A DNA stretch of 11,812 nt from Pseudomonadota bacterium (GCA_017629415.1 JAGBXG010000193.1:1-11812); one strand, 5' to 3'; counted from the first letter of the stretch, positions 1 through 7,221 are shown. A program made the numbers and translations. Notes: generated by a model from the sequence alone, not told the origin.

Positions 1-2
1 AC

Positions 3-1007
3 AAATCAACGGTCTCCTGCGAAAATGGGACATGCAAAGTGACGGCATGTGCCTCCGGGTATCACCCCAATTCAGGCTATACGGCATGTTTAACCAATTC
101 CTCGACAGAATGCGGCACGACGACAAGCTCAACCGTAAAGAACTGTGATACATCGATTGGCAATTCAGCCACCACAACATGTAGTGCAGGCACATGCAAA
201 GTGACCAAATGTAATTCCGGATATCACCTCAATTCTGGCGGTACCGGTTGTGTTCAGAACTCCAAAACAGCATGCGCAGCCCCCAACAGTTCGACGACAA
301 CCGACTGCACAGCAATTTCGAACGTCAACGGCACCTCGTGTTCCTCTACGGGCAAATGTGTGGTGGAATCGTGTGATTCCGGATATCACATTACAAATTC
401 CAACAAAGCAGGCTGCACCAAGAACACGAATACATCCTGTGCTTCTACGACATCATATTCGCCCGACAACTGCACAAAAATCGATAATGTCAACGGCACT
501 TCGTGTTCCTCTGCAGGCAAATGTGTGGTGGAATCGTGTGATTCCGGATATCACATTACAAATTCCAGCAAAGCTGGCTGCACCAAGAACACGAATAGTT
601 TATGTGCTTCTACGACATCGTATTCCACCAAGAACTGTTCCTCCGGTGTGACCAAATATTGTGTCTCCGGCACATGCAAATGTTCCACGGACGGCAGTCT
701 GGTATTGAATTATAACGATACGGCATGCGTCAATAAAGCATGCGACGGTGTCTATGGCGTCACCGGAGCCAAAACAGGCACGAGCAGCTGCATCGCTACA
801 ACTTGCGCAAGCGGCTATAAATACGATTATGATCCCAACGATTCATCATGGGGTGTCTGTCGTTATATCACCAGCAACGTCAGCGATTGCAAAACCAAGC
901 TTCCCGGCGTAAGCTCAGCCAAACTCATGGGAGGCGGCAGCATGTGTCAGGCAACGGGCTGCAAATCAGGTTACAAGCTGAGTCACGGTGTTTGTTACCC
1001 CAATTAA
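3..1007 (+). CDS. Cysteine-rich tandem-repeat secreted protein, 5'-truncated by window edge
   Basis: The frame is open from the first bases of the window and the repeat pattern (ENGTCKVTACASGYH) already runs through positions 18-65, so the real start lies upstream. The GTG at 39 is only an internal valine codon. The protein is built from units of about 50-55 residues of the form G-T/K-C-K/V-V-T/E-x-C-x-SGYH...C...C...S...C...C. Four such units are visible, followed by a diverged C-terminal part (roughly 220-322 counted from position 39) ending in two further 'C.SGYK' motifs and a TAA stop. Cysteine spacing is regular, which suggests disulfide-bonded EGF-like or VSP-like modules exported to the surface; this is inferred, since the signal peptide would lie outside the window. 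No catalytic motif is seen. A same-strand cysteine-rich lipoprotein follows 312 nt later. I do not recognise a named family. Confidence 0.8.
   Translation, partial: KSTVSCENGTCKVTACASGYHPNSGYTACLTNSSTECGTTTSSTVKNCDTSIGNSATTTCSAGTCKVTKCNSGYHLNSGGTGCVQNSKTACAAPNSSTTTDCTAISNVNGTSCSSTGKCVVESCDSGYHITNSNKAGCTKNTNTSCASTTSYSPDNCTKIDNVNGTSCSSAGKCVVESCDSGYHITNSSKAGCTKNTNSLCASTTSYSTKNCSSGVTKYCVSGTCKCSTDGSLVLNYNDTACVNKACDGVYGVTGAKTGTSSCIATTCASGYKYDYDPNDSSWGVCRYITSNVSDCKTKLPGVSSAKLMGGGSMCQATGCKSGYKLSHGVCYPN
321..650 (+). repeat. 165-bp in-frame tandem duplication in the cysteine-rich gene
   Basis: Positions 321-485 and 486-650 are direct repeats offset by exactly 165 bp (55 codons). The core 351-460 matches 516-625 with only a few mismatches; the first copy reads ggcaaatgtgtggtggaatc and the second is identical there. 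Divergence increases after 625. The high nucleotide identity points to a recent duplication or gene conversion within the array. Confidence 0.88.
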
Positions 1008-1013
1008 TTTCAT

Positions 1014-1039
1014 GGATTCATGCCACTCTGCATGAATCC
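1014..1039 (+). terminator. Perfect 10-bp hairpin just after the first gene
   Basis: The arms ggattcatgc (1014-1023) and gcatgaatcc (1030-1039) are perfectly complementary around a 6-nt loop (cactct), starting 7 nt after the TAA stop of the cysteine-rich gene. It is followed by tacaaaatat rather than a run of T, so it is a weak or atypical intrinsic terminator, or a 3'-end stabilising hairpin. Confidence 0.5.
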
Positions 1040-1066
1040 CTACAAAATATCTCAATAAAACTCGGG

Positions 1067-1150
1067 CGGGGCGTTGCGGGGCGCCGTCCCCGCATCGGGG
1101 GTAGCCGCGTATTTGCTTGCAAATAGCGGCGTAGGGGGCTTGGCCCCCTC
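1067..1150 (+). repeat. Palindromic element family B, copy 1
   Basis: A GC-rich block in an AT-rich spacer that folds into three successive hairpins: gcgggg/ccccgc (1075-1092), gccgc-g-tatttgc/gcaaatagcggc (1103-1130, one bulged G) and gggggc/gccccc (1134-1148). The same three-hairpin order is found at 7717-7802 and, inverted and cut by the window end, at 11766-11812. It lies between two same-strand cysteine-rich genes and could act as a REP/MITE-like mobile palindrome or as a 3' mRNA element. Confidence 0.8.
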
Positions 1151-1309
1151 ACGCATGCGCAAAGAAGAAATATCTGTTTGAAGCATTGTCAGTCCCTGAA
1201 TGTGCTGAGGATATGGCAGTTGCAATGACGTGATTAAAATATTATCAATATTATGCTTTTATAAATATGGCTGACATATGACACCATAAATGTGATTCGA
1301 ACTCAATTT
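1151..1309. other. AT-rich leader of the cysteine-rich lipoprotein gene
   Basis: There is no credible gene here. The stretch 1230-1270 is very AT-rich (for example aaaatattatcaatattatg) and is the natural place for the promoter of the gene at 1320. A poor candidate is TTGCAA (1220-1225) with TATCAA (1243-1248) at 17-bp spacing, each matching consensus at 4 of 6 positions. I do not regard this as resolved. Confidence 0.3.
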
Positions 1310-1314
1310 GGAGG
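1310..1314 (+). promoter_or_regulatory. Shine-Dalgarno GGAGG that fixes the start at 1320
   Basis: GGAGG lies 5 nt before ATG 1320. A possible in-frame TTG at 1308 overlaps this site and would add only MEEN before the signal peptide, so ATG 1320 is the start. Confidence 0.85.
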
Positions 1315-1319
1315 AAAAT

Positions 1320-3104
1320 ATGAAAAAACTGTTGGTAGCGTTATGTGTTTTATCTGGCTATATGATGACGGCTTGTGAAAACGATTGCGATAAGACTTGC
1401 GATTCATCGGACTGTAACTGTACCGCATGTGAGAACGAAGAAGGGTACTGCGGCAACGGGACAATCGAACTCGGAGAACACTGTGACGGTGTGAATTTTG
1501 CGGCCGCAACATGTGCGACAGTCATGGGTCCGGGTTGCACCGGGGAACTGACGTGCAGTACATGCAAAATCGACACATCCCATTGCACATGTCCAGTTCC
1601 GGAGACGAAGCTGTGCGGCAATGGCAAGCTGGATTCCGGGGAACAGTGCGACAAAACGAATTTTGGAACGGCAACGTGTGAGTCCATGATGCCGGGCTCT
1701 TCCGGACAACTCCAGTGCAAAGATGATTGCATGATTGATCTGACTGGTTGTTCGCAGTCTGAACCTCCAGTTCCAGTATTATGTGGCAACAGCAAACTTG
1801 AAACCGGGGAACAATGCGATGACGGCAATGTGAAAGACGGCGACGGCTGCTCGAAAGATTGCCAGAAAGAAGAAGTGCAGCTCTGTGGCAATGGGAAGAT
1901 TGATTCAGGAGAGCAATGCGACACGAATCATTTCGGAGGCTATACCTGCGGTATCAAATGTGCAGAGGCAGGCATGGCCTTTTCGGGGACATTTACATGT
2001 ACGGATCAATGCATGATCGATGAAAGCGCGTGTCAATGCATTGCTTCCGACGTTGCGATATGTGGCAACGGCGAAGTCGAGACCGGGGAGCAGTGCGATG
2101 ACAGCAATGTGAAGGACGGCGACGGCTGCTCGAAGGCTTGCAAAACCGAGGTTTGCGGTAATGGCGTGCTCGATCTTGGCGAGTCGTGCGATGACGGAAA
2201 TACGGCAGACGGAGATTGCTGCAGCTCGGCGTGCAAGCTTGAACACAGCGCGTCCTGTAACGGCACCTGCGGGAATGGCATCATTGAGTTTGGGGAAACC
2301 TGCGATAAAGATAACCTGGGATATTATACCGGCATGGGCGCAGAAAAGGTCTGCGAGCTGTTTGGCTATCAGATGACTTCTTCGGCAAAAGTGTCCTGCT
2401 CGGATGATTGCCAGATCGTGCTGGATTGTCCGGTACCCAAGTGCGGCGACGGCGTTCTGGATGATGGGGAGTTCTGCGATGGGAACTTGATTCGCAACAA
2501 CTATACCTGTCAGTCAATCTTTGGGCCAGGGTCGACGGGAACGCTTAAATGCGACGACACCTGTCTGCATACCGACAAATCCAGCTGTACAGCCCCCTCC
2601 ACCTGTGGGAATGGCAAGGTCAACGGTAACGAAAAATGCGATCCGAATCTCGAAGATGAAAACAAATTCCTCTGCTCGTCCTATTATCCTGGCAGTACCG
2701 GCAAACGCGTATGTACCAGTGTCTGCCGATGGGCGGATGACGCATGTACTGTCCCGTCCACATGCGGCAATGGCAGCTGGGATGAGGGTGAAGACTGCGA
2801 TCCCAGCGTGTTCATGTCCTATGCGCAATCATGTGCGCTCGAGATGGGCGCGGGTTCGACCGGGACGGTTCTCTGCAATGAGCATTGCAAGTTCTCTTAT
2901 TCGCTGTGTACGCAGTCGCCCGCCTGCGGCAACAACAAGACTGATAACGGCACAAATGGCACTCCACGCTATCACGAAGTCTGCGATGGCACTGACTTGA
3001 ACGGCAAGACATGCGCGAAACTGCTTGGCAGTGAATATACAGGCACACTCGGCTGTCTTTCCAATTGTTCTGGTTACGATTATACCCACTGCAAACTCAA
3101 ATAG
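1320..3104 (+). CDS. Cysteine-rich lipoprotein with 11 DUF4215-like repeats
   Basis: The 594-residue product begins with a lipoprotein signal peptide: KK, a short hydrophobic stretch, then the lipobox-like MMTAC with the lipidated cysteine at residue 19. The rest consists of eleven modules beginning CGNG-x-x-(E/D)-x-GE-x-CD. Three of them (units 3, 5 and 6) continue as DDGN..DGDGCS..C, the classic Myxococcus cysteine-rich repeat (TIGR02232/DUF4215). The other eight use a longer form, N-F...C...G..G.L.C...C..D...C. The Asp/Asn-rich DDGNVKDGDG segments resemble calcium-binding loops of thrombospondin type-3 repeats; calcium binding is inference. There is no enzyme motif. It is probably a disulfide-rich protein displayed on the outer membrane, perhaps a stalk or adhesin. 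Good SD (1310-1314), TAG stop, and a strong terminator 70 nt downstream. Confidence is high for the gene and moderate for its role. Confidence 0.93.
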   Translation: MKKLLVALCVLSGYMMTACENDCDKTCDSSDCNCTACENEEGYCGNGTIELGEHCDGVNFAAATCATVMGPGCTGELTCSTCKIDTSHCTCPVPETKLCGNGKLDSGEQCDKTNFGTATCESMMPGSSGQLQCKDDCMIDLTGCSQSEPPVPVLCGNSKLETGEQCDDGNVKDGDGCSKDCQKEEVQLCGNGKIDSGEQCDTNHFGGYTCGIKCAEAGMAFSGTFTCTDQCMIDESACQCIASDVAICGNGEVETGEQCDDSNVKDGDGCSKACKTEVCGNGVLDLGESCDDGNTADGDCCSSACKLEHSASCNGTCGNGIIEFGETCDKDNLGYYTGMGAEKVCELFGYQMTSSAKVSCSDDCQIVLDCPVPKCGDGVLDDGEFCDGNLIRNNYTCQSIFGPGSTGTLKCDDTCLHTDKSSCTAPSTCGNGKVNGNEKCDPNLEDENKFLCSSYYPGSTGKRVCTSVCRWADDACTVPSTCGNGSWDEGEDCDPSVFMSYAQSCALEMGAGSTGTVLCNEHCKFSYSLCTQSPACGNNKTDNGTNGTPRYHEVCDGTDLNGKTCAKLLGSEYTGTLGCLSNCSGYDYTHCKLK

Positions 3105-3143
3105 TTCCGTTTGATATTTCATTCCATTTGATATGGCTCCCCT

Positions 3144-3162
3144 TCGCGCCCAAAGGGCGCGA
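3144..3162. repeat. Short perfect GC hairpin in convergent intergenic region
   Basis: tcgcgccc (3144-3151) pairs perfectly with gggcgcga (3155-3162) around an AAA loop. It lies between the stop of the cysteine-rich lipoprotein and the terminator hairpin, and may contribute to termination or belong to the family C palindromes next to it. Confidence 0.6.
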
Positions 3163-3174
3163 TACGGCTCGCTG

Positions 3175-3213
3175 GGCCGGGCTATGGCATTCGCCATACG
3201 CCCGGCCTTTTAT
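3175..3213 (+). terminator. Strong intrinsic terminator; palindrome family C copy 1
   Basis: ggccgggc (3175-3182) pairs with gcccggcc (3200-3207), and inside it tatggc pairs with gccata around an attc loop, leaving one bulged C. TTTTATT follows at once on the + strand, giving a textbook rho-independent terminator for the gene ending at 3104. The stop codon of the convergent BspA-like gene (3182-3184) lies inside this stem. The inner hairpin with the same bulged C recurs at 7222-7246 and 7268-7288. Confidence 0.8.
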
Positions 3214-5650
3214 TATGACGCCGTTCTTCAAGCTCATTCACAAAAACGTCAAATCCATTGCAGGTTCCAAGGGGCTGAGCCCCTTGGCGGGATTTGGGGC
3301 GGAGCCCCAAAAGAACTTTGCGTACACCGTGCCCCAATGGTTCAGAGATTCCCGAAAATAAATCTAATGACAATTCAGAAAATGGCACATCAATCTTCTC
3401 TAAAGGATCTGTCAAAACACCATTTCTGATACGATTTTGAGTTGTTTCATCACTTTCAGGAATCTCATATTTAGATTTATCATAAGTATATGCATCCGCT
3501 CCAGAAAACATATTTTTTGTCGTTTCAATGCTTGATAAATCAAAATCTACCGGTTGATTAAAGCTCTTGGCATCGAGAAACATTCCATACATGCTGACAA
3601 CTTTGCGAGTATCGAATTTCACCGGCTGATTAAATGCACTGGCTTCTAAAAACATCAATGACATATCTGTCACATTGGATGTATCAAAATTGACAGGTTG
3701 ATTAAAGGATTGAGCACGATAGAACATGCTGCTCATATTCGTAACGCTGGATGTATCAAAATTGACAGGCTGATTGAATGCAACTGCACCGTAAAACATG
3801 CGTTCCATCGTCGTGACTTTTGAAGTATCTGAAAAAACAATAGGTTGATTCAATCTGGATGCGCCGTTGAACATCATTTCCATAGTGACAACATTCCGGG
3901 TATCGAAATGGATGGGCTGATCATATTCCCAGGCCATATAAAAAAGCCGCGACATATCTGTCACATTGCGCGTATCGAACTGCACAGGCTGGTTAAAAAC
4001 GCTCGCGGATTCAAACATCCCCTGCATATTTGTGACTTGGGATGTATCAAAGGCCACAGGCTGATTAAATGCACTGGCATAAGCAAACATATTGCGCATA
4101 CTGGTCACGCGAGCCGTGTTAAACAACACCGGTTGATGAAATGCCGATGCACCTTGAAACATGCTGTCCATGTTGGTTACCTGAGAAGTATCAAAATCTA
4201 CGGGCTGATTGAATGCCGATGCTCCTGAAAACATCATCGACATATCGGTCACCTGCGAAGTATCTAAAACCAACGCCTGATTAAAGGCTTCGGCACCATA
4301 AAACATCCCCTGCATGTTCGTCACTCGCGAGGTATCGAGCTTCAATGGCTGATTAAAATACTTGGCATCTTTGAACATAAAGCTCATGTCTGTCACAAAC
4401 CGAGTATCCCATCTGACAGGTTGATTGTATTCTACAAAAAACATATCTGTTAAAGATGAAGATAATTTCGTGGCATCCGGAATTTCAACATCTGGAAGCT
4501 TTCTCAAATGAGGCAAATCTAATCCCCCCATTCCAAGTCCGACAGGGCCATAAGATTTGATTTCGCGCACGGCATAAACCATTCGACGCTGTGCATCCAT
4601 CAAAAGTTGTTTATCTTTGCTTGGCAAATCACAAACAAACCCCATTCTTGTCGCTTGATATTGGTGAGTCACCGTTTTAATCGTTTCATATTGTTCAATC
4701 CTATCTAAAGCTTCAGAACACTGAGACGGATTATCTAAGAATTTTTGAGAAGGGGATGCCGGATTGATAACACGATTCACCCCATGCGCTTGGGTTGCTG
4801 CATTTTCCTGCTCTGTTGCAGGCTGAACAGCATGATCAGCGACATCTTCATTCAAATGAGTATATTCCTCGCCATTATTTTCAGTTTCTTCGGCAACCGT
4901 ATCATCATCTTCCGCTTCATCACTCAAGTCTCCGGCTTCAGTCTCATCAGAATCATCCGTGATCGAAGCATCTAAAAAAGCCAAATTTTGTTCTACATTC
5001 ACACATCTGCGCCGTCTTAAATCCCCATCAGAAGTTCTATCTTTTTTAACCTTGGTATATGTTTCTTCTTGATCATGTCTGAATGGGTTCATCCAATTGT
5101 CATATTGTCCTATGATTTGAATCGTATATTGTCCTGACTTTTCATAAGTATGTATAAAATCTTCATACTGCTTCCCGCGCACAGGCGTATCCGTCATTTT
5201 TGTCCCGGCAGGTTCATCGCCCCATAACACTTGGAAACGATAATGTTTATCCATCGTACAGTCATTTAACAGCGCCACAGGTTTTCCCGGTTCTGTGATT
5301 TCAATGACGATTTCAAATATCTTTGACGCACATCTCCCATCTTCCCGGCAAAACTCCCCAATCCAATTCTCAGAAAGGATGCAATCAGAATCCGTTTGAC
5401 AACGTTTCGAACAGACAAAACCCAAGGCACTGTCACAAAATCCAGCAGGACAATCGTCATCTTTGGTGCAAAAAGCACAGGGTTGGCATTTGCCGCCGCA
5501 ATCCAAGCCGTCTTCACCGGGATCATAGATACGGTTCGAACATGTATCTGTATCCTTTTCGGCTGCTGTTTTCGCATCGTTAGACTGATGACATCCAGAA
5601 ACCCATGCAAAACACAACACAAAACAACTCCAACCCCATGCTTGTCTCAT
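3182..5650 (-). CDS. BspA-like (DUF285) repeat lipoprotein with PKD-like and Cys-rich N-terminus
   Basis: 822 residues. A lipoprotein signal peptide ends in the lipobox VSGC (Cys20). Residues 37-107 are cysteine-rich, with DPGEDGLDCGGKCQPC (43-58) and CTKDDDCPAGFC (61-72). Residues 112-185 look like a PKD/Ig-like strand domain (VLWGDE...HTYEKSGQYTIQIIG), a module often found before DUF285 repeats. Residues 228-268 form an acidic linker. Residues 407-720 hold thirteen repeats of 24 residues (one of 25) of the type FNQPV.FDTS.VT.M..MF.GA.A, the leucine-rich-like DUF285 repeat of bacterial surface proteins. The last 50 residues are read through palindromic DNA (3260-3316) and the terminator of the opposite gene, so they look accidental. 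SD GAGGAG lies 6 nt before ATG 5650. It starts 63 nt after the membrane protein gene and is probably cotranscribed. Likely a surface adhesin or binding protein; the ligand is unknown. Confidence 0.93.
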   Translation of the reverse strand: MRQAWGWSCFVLCFAWVSGCHQSNDAKTAAEKDTDTCSNRIYDPGEDGLDCGGKCQPCAFCTKDDDCPAGFCDSALGFVCSKRCQTDSDCILSENWIGEFCREDGRCASKIFEIVIEITEPGKPVALLNDCTMDKHYRFQVLWGDEPAGTKMTDTPVRGKQYEDFIHTYEKSGQYTIQIIGQYDNWMNPFRHDQEETYTKVKKDRTSDGDLRRRRCVNVEQNLAFLDASITDDSDETEAGDLSDEAEDDDTVAEETENNGEEYTHLNEDVADHAVQPATEQENAATQAHGVNRVINPASPSQKFLDNPSQCSEALDRIEQYETIKTVTHQYQATRMGFVCDLPSKDKQLLMDAQRRMVYAVREIKSYGPVGLGMGGLDLPHLRKLPDVEIPDATKLSSSLTDMFFVEYNQPVRWDTRFVTDMSFMFKDAKYFNQPLKLDTSRVTNMQGMFYGAEAFNQALVLDTSQVTDMSMMFSGASAFNQPVDFDTSQVTNMDSMFQGASAFHQPVLFNTARVTSMRNMFAYASAFNQPVAFDTSQVTNMQGMFESASVFNQPVQFDTRNVTDMSRLFYMAWEYDQPIHFDTRNVVTMEMMFNGASRLNQPIVFSDTSKVTTMERMFYGAVAFNQPVNFDTSSVTNMSSMFYRAQSFNQPVNFDTSNVTDMSLMFLEASAFNQPVKFDTRKVVSMYGMFLDAKSFNQPVDFDLSSIETTKNMFSGADAYTYDKSKYEIPESDETTQNRIRNGVLTDPLEKIDVPFSELSLDLFSGISEPLGHGVRKVLLGLRPKSRQGAQPLGTCNGFDVFVNELEERRHNKRPGVWRMP
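3260..3316 (+). repeat. Palindromic element family A, copy 3 (variant) inside a coding 3' end
   Basis: gcaggttcc is followed by the palindrome ccaaggggct-g-agccccttgg (3267-3287) and then the hairpin ttggggc/gccccaa with a gga loop (3294-3310). The order is that of 7483-7535 and 7664-7716, but the stems differ by paired substitutions. It is translated in the minus frame as about residues 779-797 of the BspA-like protein. Confidence 0.75.
3491..4432 (-). repeat. 72-bp coding tandem repeats (13 units) of the DUF285 domain
   Basis: Thirteen head-to-tail units of 72 bp encode the 24-residue repeat; one unit, around 3805-3860, carries an extra codon (FSDTSK). Neighbouring units such as those around 3680 and 3755 share the stretch gatgtatcaaaattgacagg, so part of the array was amplified recently. 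Confidence 0.9.
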
Positions 5651-5656
5651 CTTTAT

Positions 5657-5662
5657 CTCCTC
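5657..5662 (-). promoter_or_regulatory. Shine-Dalgarno of the BspA-like gene
   Basis: On the minus strand GAGGAG stands 6 nt before ATG 5650, supporting that start and independent translation within the presumed operon. The 63-nt gap also holds a small inverted repeat, acggt-tatg-accgt (about 5665-5679), of unknown role. Confidence 0.75.
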
Positions 5663-5713
5663 GAAACGGTTATGACCGTATCCCCATTTTGGATATTATC
5701 GAATATATTCTCA

Positions 5714-6907
5714 TCATGGCTTAACTTTTAAAACCACTGGAACGTCCAAAGGATTCACAATATCTTCCACACGTTTGTATAAATTAAACTTGGCCTGACC
5801 TTTATGGATGATCTCAGATTCATCTTGAATATAAACGATATCTTCCACAGTTATGCTGCCATCCAATATGTCTTCAAGTCTGTCTTTTGTGTTTGTGCTG
5901 CATGGCTGCAATTGAATATGCGAACGAATCCAAACATGAATAAGTTCTTTCATTTTAGGATATGGCCCAAAATTTTCTTTGACTGTAACAAGCCGTTTAC
6001 CTTTCAATTTTTTGCCGTATTTCTTGGCCCTTTCCAAATATGCTGACAGTTCTGCTTCAATATGGGATTCAAAAGTCTTATTTATCCAATTGACATAATT
6101 ATCTGATATCTCAATCTTATCCCAAACATCCTCTATATAATTCAGATAGCCCTGACATAATGGAGTATTATTTTTACGACTTTTACGTCTATTTTCTATG
6201 GTTTCATTCAATTCATTCATCCAAGCATCTAAAACCTGATGATACATCATGCAAAGTGGTGGATTGTCAGGATCCATACGGCATCCGCCCTTTGTTCGAA
6301 TTCTTGAATCCAAATAATCGATAAATCCAATTCCCATCGCATTGGGAGGCGGATACTTTAAATATTTGGCTTCAGGCATAGACGTAGCTGTTAAAATCAG
6401 ATGGGTAATATCTAATTGACGTCCTTGAATATTAAACCCTACCCCCTTTAAATATATTTCAGGATCAATGGTTTGATGATTATGACTATAAATATATAAA
6501 CTATAATCAAATTTTGCTTTTAAGACATCCCCGGGATGAAGCTTTTCAATGGGAACTTTTTTCAGCTGTTCAAAAGGATCTGTTGATGCACCAGGTATTT
6601 GTTGATATGCCATCAATGCATCATGCACAAAGAATTCATCCATCGGCACTTCGCCATTGTATGTTTTTCCTACAGGAATATTCAAAATTCCCAATTCTTC
6701 GGCGTTGGTGTCTTGGTTTTGAGAACTTTTCCCCTTTGCATTTTGAACATCCTGGCCAGGAGTATCTTGTTGTCCCCCTGCTGCCGGTTCATCCTGTTCT
6801 ATGTTTTTCACAAACTCCAAGCTCAAATAGACAGAAATACCAAGCAATGAGAGCAGCAGCAAAAACACCAAAACCAAAACAAATTTAAAACCATTATCTT
6901 GATGCAT
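5714..6907 (-). CDS. Single-pass membrane protein of unknown function
   Basis: 397 residues; I do not recognise the family. Residues 7-30 form one very hydrophobic segment (FKFVLVLVFLLLLSLLGISV), an uncleaved signal anchor. A Gln/Asp/Gly-rich flexible linker follows (about 37-72), then a charged domain to the end, predicted outside the inner membrane. Four cysteines (209, 219, 251 and 336) could form two disulfides. The region 225-310 is rich in Glu, Lys and Asn and probably helical. No catalytic motif stands out. The start at ATG 6907 has AAAGG 8 nt upstream. The gene lies 63 nt before the BspA-like lipoprotein gene and 36 nt after the TldE-like fragment on the same strand, so cotranscription is likely and a link to the surface lipoprotein is possible. 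Two sampled 60-nt lines within it are only about 30-35% GC, lower than sampled stretches of the flanking large genes. Confidence 0.85.
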   Translation of the reverse strand: MHQDNGFKFVLVLVFLLLLSLLGISVYLSLEFVKNIEQDEPAAGGQQDTPGQDVQNAKGKSSQNQDTNAEELGILNIPVGKTYNGEVPMDEFFVHDALMAYQQIPGASTDPFEQLKKVPIEKLHPGDVLKAKFDYSLYIYSHNHQTIDPEIYLKGVGFNIQGRQLDITHLILTATSMPEAKYLKYPPPNAMGIGFIDYLDSRIRTKGGCRMDPDNPPLCMMYHQVLDAWMNELNETIENRRKSRKNNTPLCQGYLNYIEDVWDKIEISDNYVNWINKTFESHIEAELSAYLERAKKYGKKLKGKRLVTVKENFGPYPKMKELIHVWIRSHIQLQPCSTNTKDRLEDILDGSITVEDIVYIQDESEIIHKGQAKFNLYKRVEDIVNPLDVPVVLKVKP

Positions 6908-6943
6908 ATCGTCAACCTTTAAGAAATATTAAATAACAATTCC

Positions 6944-7156
6944 CTACGTTCCGCTGAAAGAAACATCATCGAAACGCAGAGACGGAATACGCAGAGAAAA
7001 GTCGAGTCTAGGGTCATTACCGACCTCAACGAGTCTGTTCCAAATATCGAGGAAATTGCCTGTGATATTCATTTCAGCAACATTTTGAGTCAATTTCCCA
7101 TCCTGAATCGCGACACCAGATATTCCAAATGAAAAATCTCCACTGGTCCAAGTCAT
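6944..7156 (-). pseudogene. C-terminal fragment of a TldE/PmbA-type protein
   Basis: The 70 residues match the extreme C-terminus of the TldD/TldE (PmbA) family: TSGDFSFGISG, then IQDGKLTQNVAEMNITGNF and VGNDPRLDF, ending SLRFDDVSFSG. Full proteins are about 450 residues; here an in-frame TAA (7166-7168) lies four codons before the ATG and no matching coding sequence continues upstream, where palindromic repeats begin. TldE is the non-zinc partner of the TldD metalloprotease, known from microcin B17 processing and CcdA turnover, and this fragment could keep at most the last strands of that fold. Most likely it is a relic left when repeats replaced the 5' part. However, it has a respectable SD and a promoter just upstream, so it may still be translated. 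Family identification is by remembered motif pattern. Confidence 0.7.
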
Positions 7157-7161
7157 ACCAA

Positions 7162-7167
7162 CCCCTT
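7162..7167 (-). promoter_or_regulatory. Shine-Dalgarno AAGGGG before the TldE-like fragment
   Basis: AAGGGG ends 5 nt before ATG 7156 on the minus strand. Part of it is the in-frame stop TAA (7166-7168). The site makes translation of the 70-codon fragment possible although it is only a piece of the parental gene. Confidence 0.55.
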
Positions 7168-7221
7168 ATCCTGAATATGAATAACGCACCCATTGACAAT
7201 GTCAGCTATGTTTTGGAATGT

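Noticed and set aside
1220..1248. Sigma70-type promoter TTGCAA-17-TATCAA before the cysteine-rich lipoprotein gene
   Set aside because: Both boxes match only 4 of 6 positions in an AT-rich stretch where chance matches are common.
1358..1924. 188-codon minus-strand frame with SHCSPES..PLPQ periodicity
   Set aside because: It is the antisense shadow of the CGNG..GEQCD repeats; its periodicity comes from the real gene.
3065..3429. Two + strand open frames of 98 codons across the convergent junction
   Set aside because: They run through the terminator hairpin and family A palindrome and lie antisense to the BspA-like gene.
3491..4432. Regular 72-bp repeats that might suggest a CRISPR-like array
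   Set aside because: Units are contiguous, in frame, degenerate by codon and encode the DUF285 repeat; there are no unique spacers.
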